59,185 bases of DNA, taken from contig JAZQGO010000039.1 in assembly GCA_045540055.1 (NCBI GenBank), forward strand, positions 1 to 59,185, written 5' to 3'. The stretch is from SIG565 sp045540055. GTDB lineage: Bacteria > Bacillota > Clostridia > Oscillospirales > Acutalibacteraceae. The notes beneath the pieces were generated by a model. It had not been told where the DNA came from. It was given only the letters and a program-made list of their open reading frames with translations, and made no database searches. Positions 1 to 9,388 of the stretch are shown piece by piece (positions within the stretch are counted from its first letter, which is position 1; each line of letters begins with the position of its first letter). Position numbers and translations under genes: made by a program.

Positions 1-1
1 A

Positions 2-3000
2 ACCGCTACAATGTATTCAGCTAATGATACCACAAATCAGACCTATACCGTTCAGGATGTTCCGGTTGCTAACGGTTCTGTCGGTGTTATCTGTGGCGGT
101 CTTGGCGACGGCAATTCTGCCGGCGGCGGTGCTTGGGTTAACGTCAGATATTTGAAGGTAGCACTTAACAACGCTGCTGATGAGCTGCCTGAGGCAGAAA
201 CTATCAGTATGTATGCGGTTGAAGCTTATGACCCTGTTATCGTAATGTATAACAACACATCGGTTACTCTCAAGAAGATTACTGTTCAGTTAGAAGACGA
301 AGGGGATAGCTATCTTGCAACCGATGTTAACTGGACCTTACCTACAACCGACGGTCTTGAAATCATCGGCGGTGAAAACGGTAAGATAATTGCCCACACT
401 AACGGTACATATATTGCTACTGCTACTGTAGGTGAGGTTTCTAAGAAGATTTATATCTTAGTTACCGATAAGGGCGACGATGAAATAGTTCTCTTTAATG
501 ATGACTTTGCTAACGGCGTTCTTGATTACTCTGTATGGCAACAGACCGAATATTATTGGGGTACTGCTTATCAGGTAACCGCTCAGAAGGATAAGAGTGG
601 CAAGTATGACGAGGGCACAAAAATCGCATCAATAGGTGCAATACCCTTTGTAACTACTGATTATTGGGATGCGCTTACTCTCGGCGGACCGCGTTCAAGA
701 TCAGAAGCCGGTGGTACAGGTTACGTTTATGAAAAAGTCTTTATGAACAATGCATACTACTATGCATATATTCGCGAAGACTTTGTGACCGAAGACGGCA
801 TCAGACTTTCTGACCTTGGTGTTTATGATGTTTCTGCATCTATGCGGGCACTCAGTCCCGGTAGTAATATCAAAGAATATAATGCCTCAACCAATACATA
901 CGGCGGTACACGTATGGAATACAACGGTATAGGTCTTATGGGCCGTCTTGATTTCGCAGGAGAAGAATACTATAAGAAGGGTACCTCCTCAATGCAGTAC
1001 TTCATCTGGGATGGTGCACTTAAGATGGGCGCAGGCTCAGCGACTGCCAGTGCCGCTACCTCTACCGGTGACTATACAAATTATTTTGGTAACTTATCAC
1101 TTAAGGCAAGCTACAGACCGGGCAAAATCACAGGCACCTATACCCCGTTGATCAACAATGGTTCTGCAAACTATAAGAACGCAGGCTATACCGTAGAGCT
1201 TACTACAACCAAAAATAAAACAGGTTCTGTAGGCTTCTATACCGAGGCTCGTGACGTAGATATCTTCGACTTTACAGTTACATATCCTGTAAACGTACCT
1301 GATTATATTGATATCGAGGTTACGGCAGAGAATAACACAATCACAGTACCCGTTAATACAACGGTTGACCTTTCTAAGTATACCTTCTCTGTTGACGGCA
1401 AGGCCGTTAAGGGCGACGATATGGATTGGTCGGGTTACCGTGACACAGTAGGTGAGCTGGATTCTGTTAACGGCACATTCACCGCATTCTCTGTTGGTGC
1501 AACACCGGCTATTAACGGCATCACATTTGTTGTATCTGATACTGTTTCAACAGTTGGTGCTAAGCCGTTGGTTAATGTCATTCCTGATACAGATGGCAAT
1601 AAGCATGGTAGCGTAACTGTTGCACCTAATGGCACCAATAACAGCTACTTCGTTACAGCCTCAGCCGACAGCGGTTATCTACTGAAAGCCGGTGTAGTAA
1701 CCGTAACCTATGCTGACGGCACTGTTAAGACTGAAGGCGTTGATGAGAACGGTCGGGCAGTTATTATTGCTGACCACATCGGCGATATACAGATTATCGC
1801 TGAGTTTATTCAGAAGAAGGAATTAGGCTTTGTATCTCTCGGCGCTACAATACGACTTAAAACCGATAGCGTAACACCCGGTATTAAGTTTGGTGCACGT
1901 ATCAGCAATATCAGAGAAACTGATGGCAATGCTGTTTTAGATTCAGAAGTAACAATAGGCGGTAATGATTATAAGGTTGCCGAAATAGGAACCCTTATTC
2001 TTCCGACAAGAATTCTTAATGGCGCAGAACTCACAGTTGACAACACAAACGCAAGGAATACCAAGGTAACCAAGGTTTCTAACGTTACTGAGGACTATGC
2101 TGATATTTATGCTGTTCTTATAAATATTCCTTCAACCTGGTACGGACTTGATATTTCCTTCCGCGGATATATCAAGTATACAGAGCTTGACGGAACCGGT
2201 GAATACTATGTATACACCGATGAAATTGAGCGTTCCTACAACGGTGTTATGAAGGCAGCTCCTGTTGATAAAACAGGCATCGAATATAACACCGATAACA
2301 CAACGGTAATGTTAACCGCTTCTAAGGCAAACCTCAAATACGCTTTAGGCGAAGAAATGATTGTTCTTGCCGATACCTATATCGACGGTACAATGGCTAA
2401 TGGCATTAAGCTTAGCTACAATGTTTACGCAGGCGATGCCAACGGCTATTCGGGCGAAGCTATTGCCTCGGGCGAAGCAAAGTCTGCTGCAAATGCGTCG
2501 GTTAAGATTACCTATGCTACCGAAACCGCAGGCTACTACTATATAGTGGTTTCCGCACTTGATACTGAAGGTAATATAGTTGTTACCGATACAATCCGCT
2601 TAGGTACTGGTCTTGTATCAGCAGGCGGCACAGATAAATTTGATGAAAGCAACATTGCACTTAAATTCGGTGTTGCTTCAGACACACATATCTTTGGCGA
2701 GTATATGAATTATGCCAATAACCGTCACTTAACCGCTATGCTTAAGGTGCTTAACAATCAGGCAGGCTACTATGCTGACGGCACTCAGAAGCTTGATGCA
2801 TTTTTAATTGCAGGTGACCTTACCAACGCTGTAAGAGGTTCTACAAACCTTGATGGCTTACCGGGGGGGAAGATTGCAGATACAGTGGCTAAATTTGATT
2901 ATCTGATTTACTCAGAAACCAGCGCTTTGAGAAATATTATCAATGCAGGTATTGGTGATGCTCAACTCTTCTATTGCTTCGGTAACCACGATGCAGGAGG

Positions 3001-4267
3001 TTCTGCTCGTGCAAGCTTCTCAAAGGCTAATTATAAGTTCAGTTCATCACTTTACTATCAGCAGATATTCTCAGGTAAAACTGTTGAGCTTCCTGCAGCT
3101 CCTGAGGATATGACTGATGAACAGATAGCTGCAGTTCATTTCGATGCTAATGATGATTACACCGACACAAAGAACTACATCAAGTATTATGGTCGTGATG
3201 AAGAGAGTGAGCAGCAGTTTAACTACGGTAACCGTGTAATGAAGATTAACGGCTACACATTTATCGCTCTTGAAGCTATGTGTCTTGACCAGGAATATGC
3301 CCGTTACACTGACGCTACCCTTAAATTCTTAAAGGATGCGCTTGATGAGTCGGTTGCAAAAGACCCTTCTGCTCCGATATTTATCATTACCCACTATCGT
3401 GTATACGGCACGATAGGTTGCGCTGTTGATCCGGTGAACAAAGGCGCTGTAAACATTGATGATATCCTTAAGGATTACCCGCAGGCATTAATTTGGGGCG
3501 GTCATGTTCACGATTCACTACAGAGTGAAACTGCTATTGTTCAAACACGCGTTGTTGATGAAAACGGCAATGTAGTTGAGCAGGGCTTCACCTCACTCTC
3601 GTCTGCTGAATCGTCAGAAACTAAAGATATTTTTGGTGATACTGTTCGGCAGAATGATAGTTCTTATTCACAGCTTGTCGAGGTTGATATCAATGGTAAT
3701 GTTAGAATCACCAAGTATTTTATAAGCTCAAATACAGCTGGGTACGACTGTGAAACAACCGATGCTGCTGAAATAACTCAGGGCGCTGACGGTCAGTGGA
3801 CTAAGGCATGGACAGATAATTCAGCAGAGGTAGTAACCAGGGTTAAGACTATTAACAATCCTTGGTATATTATTAACGCAGTAGACGACAATGTAAGAGA
3901 CGAGTATTTACCTGATGCGCGTGCTGCTTTATCTAAGCCTGTGTTTACAGGTACTACTGCTACTGTTAGCGGTAAGACCGTAACCTTCCCGAAGGCAGTC
4001 AATGCTTTGGGCGCTACTAACGAAAATACAATTATCGTTCAGTACCGCGCAAGACTCTATGACGCTGACGGAAAACTTGTTGAAACAAAGAATGTTTCAC
4101 GTTCTATCCATAAGTACACAAGCTACGCCGATGTACCCGAAAAGGATACATATTCTGTAACCTTTACGGGCTCAGGTACGAAGGTTGTAATTACGGCATA
4201 CGATAACTGGGGTGCATTTATCGACCACTCAAAGTATCCGACAATTACAGTCGATGTTAGTTTCTAA
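2..4267 (+). CDS. Large secreted-type metallophosphoesterase, 5' end outside the window
   Basis: The frame is open to the left edge, so the gene almost certainly starts upstream and only its last ~1420 codons are here. The last third carries a calcineurin-like phosphoesterase domain with the metal-binding motifs in order: ASDTHIFG, IAGDLTN, FGNHDAGG, IITHY and WGGHVHDS. Upstream are tandem beta-rich segments, including an Ig-like piece around residues 430-510 and a stretch reading SLGATIRLKTDS that I associate with large extracellular proteins of ruminococci. The C-terminus is another beta-rich module with no visible LPXTG signal or dockerin. I infer an extracellular phosphomonoesterase or phosphodiesterase; the substrate cannot be told. 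The signal peptide would lie outside the window. A strong terminator follows. Confidence 0.8.
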   Translation, partial: TATMYSANDTTNQTYTVQDVPVANGSVGVICGGLGDGNSAGGGAWVNVRYLKVALNNAADELPEAETISMYAVEAYDPVIVMYNNTSVTLKKITVQLEDEGDSYLATDVNWTLPTTDGLEIIGGENGKIIAHTNGTYIATATVGEVSKKIYILVTDKGDDEIVLFNDDFANGVLDYSVWQQTEYYWGTAYQVTAQKDKSGKYDEGTKIASIGAIPFVTTDYWDALTLGGPRSRSEAGGTGYVYEKVFMNNAYYYAYIREDFVTEDGIRLSDLGVYDVSASMRALSPGSNIKEYNASTNTYGGTRMEYNGIGLMGRLDFAGEEYYKKGTSSMQYFIWDGALKMGAGSATASAATSTGDYTNYFGNLSLKASYRPGKITGTYTPLINNGSANYKNAGYTVELTTTKNKTGSVGFYTEARDVDIFDFTVTYPVNVPDYIDIEVTAENNTITVPVNTTVDLSKYTFSVDGKAVKGDDMDWSGYRDTVGELDSVNGTFTAFSVGATPAINGITFVVSDTVSTVGAKPLVNVIPDTDGNKHGSVTVAPNGTNNSYFVTASADSGYLLKAGVVTVTYADGTVKTEGVDENGRAVIIADHIGDIQIIAEFIQKKELGFVSLGATIRLKTDSVTPGIKFGARISNIRETDGNAVLDSEVTIGGNDYKVAEIGTLILPTRILNGAELTVDNTNARNTKVTKVSNVTEDYADIYAVLINIPSTWYGLDISFRGYIKYTELDGTGEYYVYTDEIERSYNGVMKAAPVDKTGIEYNTDNTTVMLTASKANLKYALGEEMIVLADTYIDGTMANGIKLSYNVYAGDANGYSGEAIASGEAKSAANASVKITYATETAGYYYIVVSALDTEGNIVVTDTIRLGTGLVSAGGTDKFDESNIALKFGVASDTHIFGEYMNYANNRHLTAMLKVLNNQAGYYADGTQKLDAFLIAGDLTNAVRGSTNLDGLPGGKIADTVAKFDYLIYSETSALRNIINAGIGDAQLFYCFGNHDAGGSARASFSKANYKFSSSLYYQQIFSGKTVELPAAPEDMTDEQIAAVHFDANDDYTDTKNYIKYYGRDEESEQQFNYGNRVMKINGYTFIALEAMCLDQEYARYTDATLKFLKDALDESVAKDPSAPIFIITHYRVYGTIGCAVDPVNKGAVNIDDILKDYPQALIWGGHVHDSLQSETAIVQTRVVDENGNVVEQGFTSLSSAESSETKDIFGDTVRQNDSSYSQLVEVDINGNVRITKYFISSNTAGYDCETTDAAEITQGADGQWTKAWTDNSAEVVTRVKTINNPWYIINAVDDNVRDEYLPDARAALSKPVFTGTTATVSGKTVTFPKAVNALGATNENTIIVQYRARLYDADGKLVETKNVSRSIHKYTSYADVPEKDTYSVTFTGSGTKVVITAYDNWGAFIDHSKYPTITVDVSF

Positions 4268-4290
4268 CAAAACAAAAAACTCTGCAGTTT

Positions 4291-4325
4291 GCCCAAGTGT
4301 TCTTAAGGACACTTGGGCAGTTTTA
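4291..4325 (+). terminator. Rho-independent terminator of the phosphoesterase gene
   Basis: A 10-12 bp stem (GCCCAAGTGT at 4291-4300 with ACACTTGGGC at 4309-4318) is followed by a short T run. It lies 24 bases after the stop codon. Confidence 0.85.
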
Positions 4326-4460
4326 TTCGCCTGCGGCGAGTGATATTGCTATGCAGTTGTATTATGCTTCGCATAGTGATATTGCCTTCGGCAGTTTAGG
4401 GCGAATAAAATATCACTGAAACCGCAAGGTTTCAATATCACTCCTCCAAAGGAAATATCA
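4321..4460. repeat. Array of small hairpins separated by GTGATATT / AATATCACT units
   Basis: GTGATATT occurs twice in forward orientation (4340-4347, 4376-4383). It occurs three times in reverse as (A)ATATCACT (about 4409-4417, 4434-4442, 4454-4462). Between the copies sit tiny GC-rich hairpins: CGCC-TGC-GGCG (4328-4338), ATGC-TTC-GCAT (4363-4373), GCC-TTC-GGC (4384-4392), GAAACC-GCAA-GGTTTC with a GNRA-type loop (4418-4433), and TCC-AAA-GGA. An outer 11-bp stem pairs 4321-4331 with 4400-4410. No reading frame is supported here. It resembles interspersed REP-like elements of clostridia, but I cannot test its copy number. Confidence 0.6.
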
Positions 4461-4471
4461 CTATATAAAAA

Positions 4472-4520
4472 TAACTACCCGAAGAAGAGCTGTTATTTTC
4501 TCTTTTTCGGGTAGTTTTGT
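4472..4520. terminator. Bidirectional terminator between convergent genes
   Basis: An 11-bp stem, AACTACCCGAA (4472-4482) with TTCGGGTAGTT (4505-4515), has T-rich flanks in both directions. It would serve the minus-strand glucosidase gene ending at 4559 as well as read-through from the left. The stretch 4521-4558 contains short direct repeats of TTAGGATT and no gene. Confidence 0.7.
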
Positions 4521-4558
4521 TTTAGGATTCAGGGGTTAGGATTTTGGATTCGGGATTA

Positions 4559-6424
4559 TTAGGTTTCAATTTTTAAAATAGCAGGGGAGTCGGGCGCCAT
4601 TCTCAGCCAACCGTCACTGTTAGGGCATTCGCCGTATATAATTTGAGGGTTGTTTTTAAACTCACTAGGTATATTCACCCAGACTTCATAGGGCTTTGTA
4701 TTAACACCGATAAGAACGCAGTCCTTATCACTTCGGCGCATAAAGACTACATATCCGTCCTCAGAGTGCACAGGTATAAATTCGCCTGTGCTAAGGCTCT
4801 TACAACCCCTTCGGAAATTGCCGAGCATTTTATAAAACTCGAGCAGCTCGCAATTTTCCTGTCCCCAAGGGTATGTCGCGCGGCAGAACGGGTCATTATA
4901 ACCCTCAATACCTGCCTCATCTCCATAGAAAAGGGAGGGCACACCGGGGATAGTATACTGCAGAGTTGCCGCTGATTTAAGACGTCTGACGGCGTTCTCA
5001 TACTCATTCTTGTTAAGTGACTGACCTGCCTGCCATTTGCGGTCCTTAATATGCGGATTATATTTGCCGAGTCTTGTCAATATTCTTGCCGTATCGTGCG
5101 TGCCGATATGATTCATAAGGCACTTAATAGCTTGCGGGGGATAGTTTTCGGTAATATCAAGTACGGTGTCAACAAATCTGCATGCGTTACCGTCATTCAT
5201 AAAATCAACAATGGCGTTGGCGTAAGGATAATTCATTACCGAATCAAGTTCTTTGCCATGTAAAAATCTGCGCCTTTTACCATAGCTGATTTTATTTGAG
5301 GCATCCTCCCACACTTCACCCAATAGGTATGAGTCGGGTTTTTCTGACTTCATAGCGGTGCGAATATTTTTAATAAACTCATCGGGCAGTTCATCAGCAA
5401 CATCAAGTCGCCATCCCGAAATTCCTTTTTTAAGCCAATATCTGATTACACCGTCTTTGCCTGTGATAAACTCGGTATATTCTTTATTATTTTCTCTGAC
5501 TTCGGGCAGGGTAGTGATGCCCCACCAGGCTTCGTAACTATCAGGCCAGCTTTCGAATTTAAACCAGTTATAATAGGGTGATGACTTTGAGTTATAGGCG
5601 CCAACTGTGTTATAACGACCGTATCGGTTGAAATAAACGCTATCGTCACCCGTGTGAGAAAATACGCCGTCAAGAATAATTTTAATACCCAGCTTCCGAG
5701 CCTTCTTGCAAAGCTGTTCTAAATCTTTTTCGGTGCCTAAATGTGGGTCAATTTTCATATAATCGGCCGTATTATAACGGTGGTTTGAGTGTGCCTCAAA
5801 AATAGGATTTAAATATATACAGTTTACACCCAGTGATGCAATATAGGGCAGTTTTTCGGTAATGCCCTTAAGGTCGCCACCGTAATAATCGTTAGAGAGT
5901 GAGCAGATGCCGTTTTTCTGACGGTATTCGGGTTGTTTTGACCAGTCGTCACTTATATAACGGTAGGTGGGTATATTTTTCTTTTTTGTTCCCGAATTGT
6001 AAAAACGGTCGGGGAAAATCTGATAGATAATTCCACCGTCAAGCCAATCGGGTGTTGTATAATCCTTATCATATACCGTCTGCTGCCACGGCCTGCCGTC
6101 GCGTGACACAAATCCTGTCGAATGGGCGCATTTTGTCACAAAAAATTCGCCGTAACGGCTTTCGTATCTGAAATAATACCAGTATAGACCTGTATCTAAA
6201 GTAAGCTCACAGTCCCAAAATTGATAATTTTCAAGCCATTCGGCTTTTTTTAGCGGTATTTCCTCGGAGGTGCCGCTAAAATCATTTATCAGCACAAGAT
6301 ATGCCGCAGAACAATATGCGTCATTATGCAGCAATAGCCGTAGCTTCAAGGTGTCACCTGAAGCTACGGCTCCTATCTTTGAACGGTAAATGGGATTTCG
6401 TGAGTCAAAAGGATAGTATTGCAT
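4559..6424 (-). CDS. GH13 alpha-glycosidase (neopullulanase/maltodextrin glucosidase type)
   Basis: This cytoplasmic alpha-glucan hydrolase of 621 residues has no signal peptide. Residues 1 to ~125 form a beta-sandwich like the N-terminal domain of neopullulanase-type enzymes. The (beta/alpha)8 domain then starts at GGIIYQIFPDRF. The GH13 conserved regions are complete: DGVFSHTG, GWRLDVADE (nucleophile D341), LLGEVWED (acid/base E370) and NHIGTHD (D444). It lies 8 bp downstream of glycogen phosphorylase on the same strand, so the two probably share one transcript and degrade glycogen or maltodextrins together. The exact specificity (neopullulanase, cyclomaltodextrinase or alpha-glucosidase) cannot be decided from motifs. 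Confidence 0.88.
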   Translation of the reverse strand: MQYYPFDSRNPIYRSKIGAVASGDTLKLRLLLHNDAYCSAAYLVLINDFSGTSEEIPLKKAEWLENYQFWDCELTLDTGLYWYYFRYESRYGEFFVTKCAHSTGFVSRDGRPWQQTVYDKDYTTPDWLDGGIIYQIFPDRFYNSGTKKKNIPTYRYISDDWSKQPEYRQKNGICSLSNDYYGGDLKGITEKLPYIASLGVNCIYLNPIFEAHSNHRYNTADYMKIDPHLGTEKDLEQLCKKARKLGIKIILDGVFSHTGDDSVYFNRYGRYNTVGAYNSKSSPYYNWFKFESWPDSYEAWWGITTLPEVRENNKEYTEFITGKDGVIRYWLKKGISGWRLDVADELPDEFIKNIRTAMKSEKPDSYLLGEVWEDASNKISYGKRRRFLHGKELDSVMNYPYANAIVDFMNDGNACRFVDTVLDITENYPPQAIKCLMNHIGTHDTARILTRLGKYNPHIKDRKWQAGQSLNKNEYENAVRRLKSAATLQYTIPGVPSLFYGDEAGIEGYNDPFCRATYPWGQENCELLEFYKMLGNFRRGCKSLSTGEFIPVHSEDGYVVFMRRSDKDCVLIGVNTKPYEVWVNIPSEFKNNPQIIYGECPNSDGWLRMAPDSPAILKIET

Positions 6425-6432
6425 ATTTGCTC

Positions 6433-8847
6433 CTAATCTAAAGGTTTTACATTCCAGATAGTTTCAGCATAATCCTTAATAGAACGGTCTGCGGCAAAAA
6501 TGCCCGATTTTGCAATGTTCATAAGCGACATTCTGTTCCAGATTTGCGGGTCCTTATAAAGCTCATCTGCTTTATTATGCGCTCTGCAGTAGTCGGCAAA
6601 ATCAGCCATAGCCATATAAGAGTCAATGCCAGTAATGGTGTTATAGACCTCAGAGAAATCCTGACCGCCGATACCCTTGGCAATAAAGTCAAGTGCACCT
6701 TTAAGTGTAGGATTGTTTTCGTAATACGGCTTAGGATTATAGCCCGACTTTTTAAGGCGCATAACCTCAGGTGTTTCCATACCAAAGATAATAATATTAT
6801 CGTCGCCCACAGCCTCGTGAATTTCGACATTTGCGCCGTCCTCAGTACCAAGAGTAATGGCACCGTTCATCATAAGCTTCATATTGCCTGTGCCGCTCGC
6901 TTCGGTTGAGGCTAAGGAGATTTGCTCACTGATATTGGCGGCAGGAATCATAAGCTCTGCCAATGTCACGCGGTAGTCTTCCATAAATACTACCTTTAGC
7001 TTATCCTTGACAGCAGGATCATTATCAATTACCTTTGCTAACTGATTTATCATATGAATAAACTGTTTAGCCAGAAGATAGCCCGGTGCCGCCTTTGCGC
7101 CGAAAATATAGGTTTTGGGCTGGAACTGAGCGTTTGGGTTATTTTTGATATAAAGATATTCAGCAATAATATGCAAAGCATTAAGGTGCTGACGCTTATA
7201 CTCGTGCAGACGCTTAACCTGCATATCGAAAATTGAGTCGGGGTTTATAGAAATACCGTTATTGTTCTGCAAATAGTTGGCAAGACGTACCTTATTTGCA
7301 CGCTTGATTTCATCAAGCTTTTTAAGAACTGTCTTGTCATCGGCGTACTTTTGAAGCTCAGCAAGGTGGGAGGCGTCATTTACAAAGCCATCGCCGATAA
7401 GCTCGCTAATATATTTTGTTAAAAGCGGGTTTGCCTGACATAACCAACGGCGGTGAGCAATACCGTTAGTAACATTCTTAAACTTTTCGGGAGTCATTTT
7501 ATAATAATCATTAAATAATGAATCCTTGAGGATTTCACTGTGCAGACGTGATACACCGTTAACTGAGTGAGAAGCCGCAACGCAGAGGTTAGCCATATGA
7601 ATCATACCGTTTTTAATAATTGCGGTACGCTCAACAATAGACGGGTCGCAGGTATCGCCCAGTGTCTGTATGCGGAAGCGACGGTCAATCTCCTTAACAA
7701 TCTGATAAATACGGGGCAGACGGTGTTTAAACAGGTCCTCCTGCCAGCATTCAAGCGCCTCAGCCATAACTGTGTGGTTGGTATAGGCTACGGTACCCTT
7801 GACGATATTCCAAGCCTTCTCCCAGCTGTAGCCACATTCATCAAGCAGGAATCGCATAAGCTCGGGAATACATAGTGTCGGGTGGGTATCGTTTATGTGA
7901 ATAGCAACCTTTTCCGGTAAATTTTCAAGGGTATTGTAATGTCTTAAATGGCGGTTAAGAATATCCTGAACAGAAGCCGAAACCAAGAAATACTGCTGGC
8001 GCAGACGAAGTGACTTACCCTCCATATGATTGTCTTCTGGGTAGAGCACCTTGCTGATAACCTCGGTGTTGGCCTTTTCTTCGAGCGCCTTAACATAGTC
8101 GCCCTGATTAAATGCCGACATATTGATATCCTGATATTCAGCCGACCATAAACGAAGGGCATTTACGGTTTCGCCATTTTTACCCGCAACCATAAGGTCG
8201 TAGGGCATAGCGCGTACCGTAGTGTAATCCTCATGTATGATGTTGTGGTGATTACCGTCCCACCATTCCTTAATATGACCGTTAAATTTAACATCAACTG
8301 CAGACGCAGGGCGTGGTTCTAACCATACGCCGCCACCTGGCAACCAGAAATCAGGCATCTCGGTCTGCCAGCCGTCAACCAGCTTTTGACGGAAAATACC
8401 GAATTCATACTTAATACAATATCCCATAGCGGGGTAGTTACCGGTTGAAAGGGCGTCAAGAAAACAAGCGGCAAGACGACCAAGACCACCGTTACCAAGA
8501 CCGGCGTCGGGTTCAAGCTCATAAAGATTTTCAAGCTTAACATTAAACTTCTTTAAGGCTTTGGCAACATTCTTTTCAAGATCAAGGTTAAAAAGATTGT
8601 TTTTAAGCGAACGGCCCATAAGAAATTCCATACTTAAATAATAAACGGTTTTTGCCTGATGCTCGGCAGCCTTTTTCTTATAAGCCGTTCTTAACTCGTT
8701 CATTATATCAAGAAGAACAAGCACCGTTGCTTTATAAAACAGGTCATCAGAAGCGTGTTCGGTGCTGACACCGAAATTGTGTGATAATTTACGCTCAATC
8801 ATAGTCGCAATTTTATCACTACTGTATTTAACTGACATAAATAACAC
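6433..8847 (-). CDS. glgP: Glycogen/maltodextrin phosphorylase
   Basis: A GT35 family enzyme of 804 residues, normal for bacterial glycogen phosphorylases. It releases glucose-1-phosphate from alpha-1,4-glucan ends using pyridoxal phosphate. Diagnostic stretches are the N-terminal YYLSMEFLMGR, GLGNGGLGRLAACFLD, and the cofactor motif EASGTGNMKLMMNGA with the PLP-binding lysine at K657. The ATG at 8847 is preceded by AAGGAG and fits family starts. It is first in a two-gene unit with the downstream GH13 enzyme, and a sigma-A-type promoter lies just upstream. Confidence 0.96.
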   Translation of the reverse strand: MLFMSVKYSSDKIATMIERKLSHNFGVSTEHASDDLFYKATVLVLLDIMNELRTAYKKKAAEHQAKTVYYLSMEFLMGRSLKNNLFNLDLEKNVAKALKKFNVKLENLYELEPDAGLGNGGLGRLAACFLDALSTGNYPAMGYCIKYEFGIFRQKLVDGWQTEMPDFWLPGGGVWLEPRPASAVDVKFNGHIKEWWDGNHHNIIHEDYTTVRAMPYDLMVAGKNGETVNALRLWSAEYQDINMSAFNQGDYVKALEEKANTEVISKVLYPEDNHMEGKSLRLRQQYFLVSASVQDILNRHLRHYNTLENLPEKVAIHINDTHPTLCIPELMRFLLDECGYSWEKAWNIVKGTVAYTNHTVMAEALECWQEDLFKHRLPRIYQIVKEIDRRFRIQTLGDTCDPSIVERTAIIKNGMIHMANLCVAASHSVNGVSRLHSEILKDSLFNDYYKMTPEKFKNVTNGIAHRRWLCQANPLLTKYISELIGDGFVNDASHLAELQKYADDKTVLKKLDEIKRANKVRLANYLQNNNGISINPDSIFDMQVKRLHEYKRQHLNALHIIAEYLYIKNNPNAQFQPKTYIFGAKAAPGYLLAKQFIHMINQLAKVIDNDPAVKDKLKVVFMEDYRVTLAELMIPAANISEQISLASTEASGTGNMKLMMNGAITLGTEDGANVEIHEAVGDDNIIIFGMETPEVMRLKKSGYNPKPYYENNPTLKGALDFIAKGIGGQDFSEVYNTITGIDSYMAMADFADYCRAHNKADELYKDPQIWNRMSLMNIAKSGIFAADRSIKDYAETIWNVKPLD

Positions 8848-8881
8848 TCCTTATATTATATAAATATATCTTTCCAAGAAT

Positions 8882-8910
8882 ATAATAACTTATTCTGCGC
8901 ATTTTTTCAA
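8882..8910 (-). promoter_or_regulatory. Sigma-A-type promoter for glgP and the GH13 gene
   Basis: On the minus strand TTGAAA (8905-8910) is separated by 17 bp from TATTAT (8882-8887), 35 bases before the glgP start. Nothing else is evident between here and 9030. Confidence 0.65.
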
Positions 8911-9030
8911 GTAGATACATATACTTAAATTGCATGAATTTTTATGCAAAAAGCACAATAATTTATCTTGAATTGATATATTTAAAACCTCGATTTGTTT
9001 AAAAGTTATAAAAAATGCGGAAAATTTTGA

Positions 9031-9060
9031 TATAACAAAAGGCATCTGAGAACAGATGCC
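9031..9060 (-). terminator. Terminator of the 54-residue peptide gene
   Basis: A perfect 8-bp stem (GGCATCTG at 9041-9048, CAGATGCC at 9053-9060) is followed on the minus strand by TTTTGTTATA. It sits 7 bases after the stop codon. Confidence 0.8.
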
Positions 9061-9067
9061 TTAGAAT

Positions 9068-9232
9068 TTATTGTTCATCGAATTCCTCAGGTGTACAATC
9101 ACATTCAATATAGCCGTCGTAACAATCGTTACGCTTCTTTAAAAATCTGTCAACAACAACTGCAACACCTGCAGCGAGAGCAATAATACCGATTATAATT
9201 GCGATAACGGATAAAACATTTTTAGTTTTCAT
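9068..9232 (-). CDS. Small single-pass membrane peptide with a Cys/acidic tail
   Basis: A 54-residue reading frame: MKTKNVL start, one hydrophobic helix over about residues 6-28, a short basic stretch RFLKKRN, then a tail with three cysteines (DCYDGYIECDC) and an acidic end. An AAGAAAGGA ribosome site is correctly spaced before the ATG and a dedicated terminator follows, so it is probably a real gene. I do not recognise the family. The arrangement predicts a membrane anchor with a small Cys-rich tail, but no function can be assigned. Confidence 0.7.
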   Translation of the reverse strand: MKTKNVLSVIAIIIGIIALAAGVAVVVDRFLKKRNDCYDGYIECDCTPEEFDEQ

Positions 9233-9309
9233 ATAACCCATCCTTTCTTAATCGGTATTATACAATAAATCTTCGCTAATGTCAATTGATAAAATTATAA
9301 ACTAAATAA

Positions 9310-9337
9310 TTGCAAAATCTGTAAAAAGTGGTATAAT
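9310..9337 (+). promoter_or_regulatory. Promoter for the M16 peptidase/lgt/folD unit
   Basis: TTGCAA (9310-9315), a 16-bp spacer and a perfect TATAAT (9332-9337) lie 52 bases before the GTG start of the first M16 gene. Confidence 0.7.
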
Positions 9338-9388
9338 AATATAATATGATTTGTATTTAAAAATTTTTGTTACCCTTGGAGGTATTCT

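Noticed and set aside
4643..4975. 110-residue plus-strand frame opposite the GH13 gene
   Set aside because: It is antisense to a conserved enzyme and has no ribosome site or recognisable domain.
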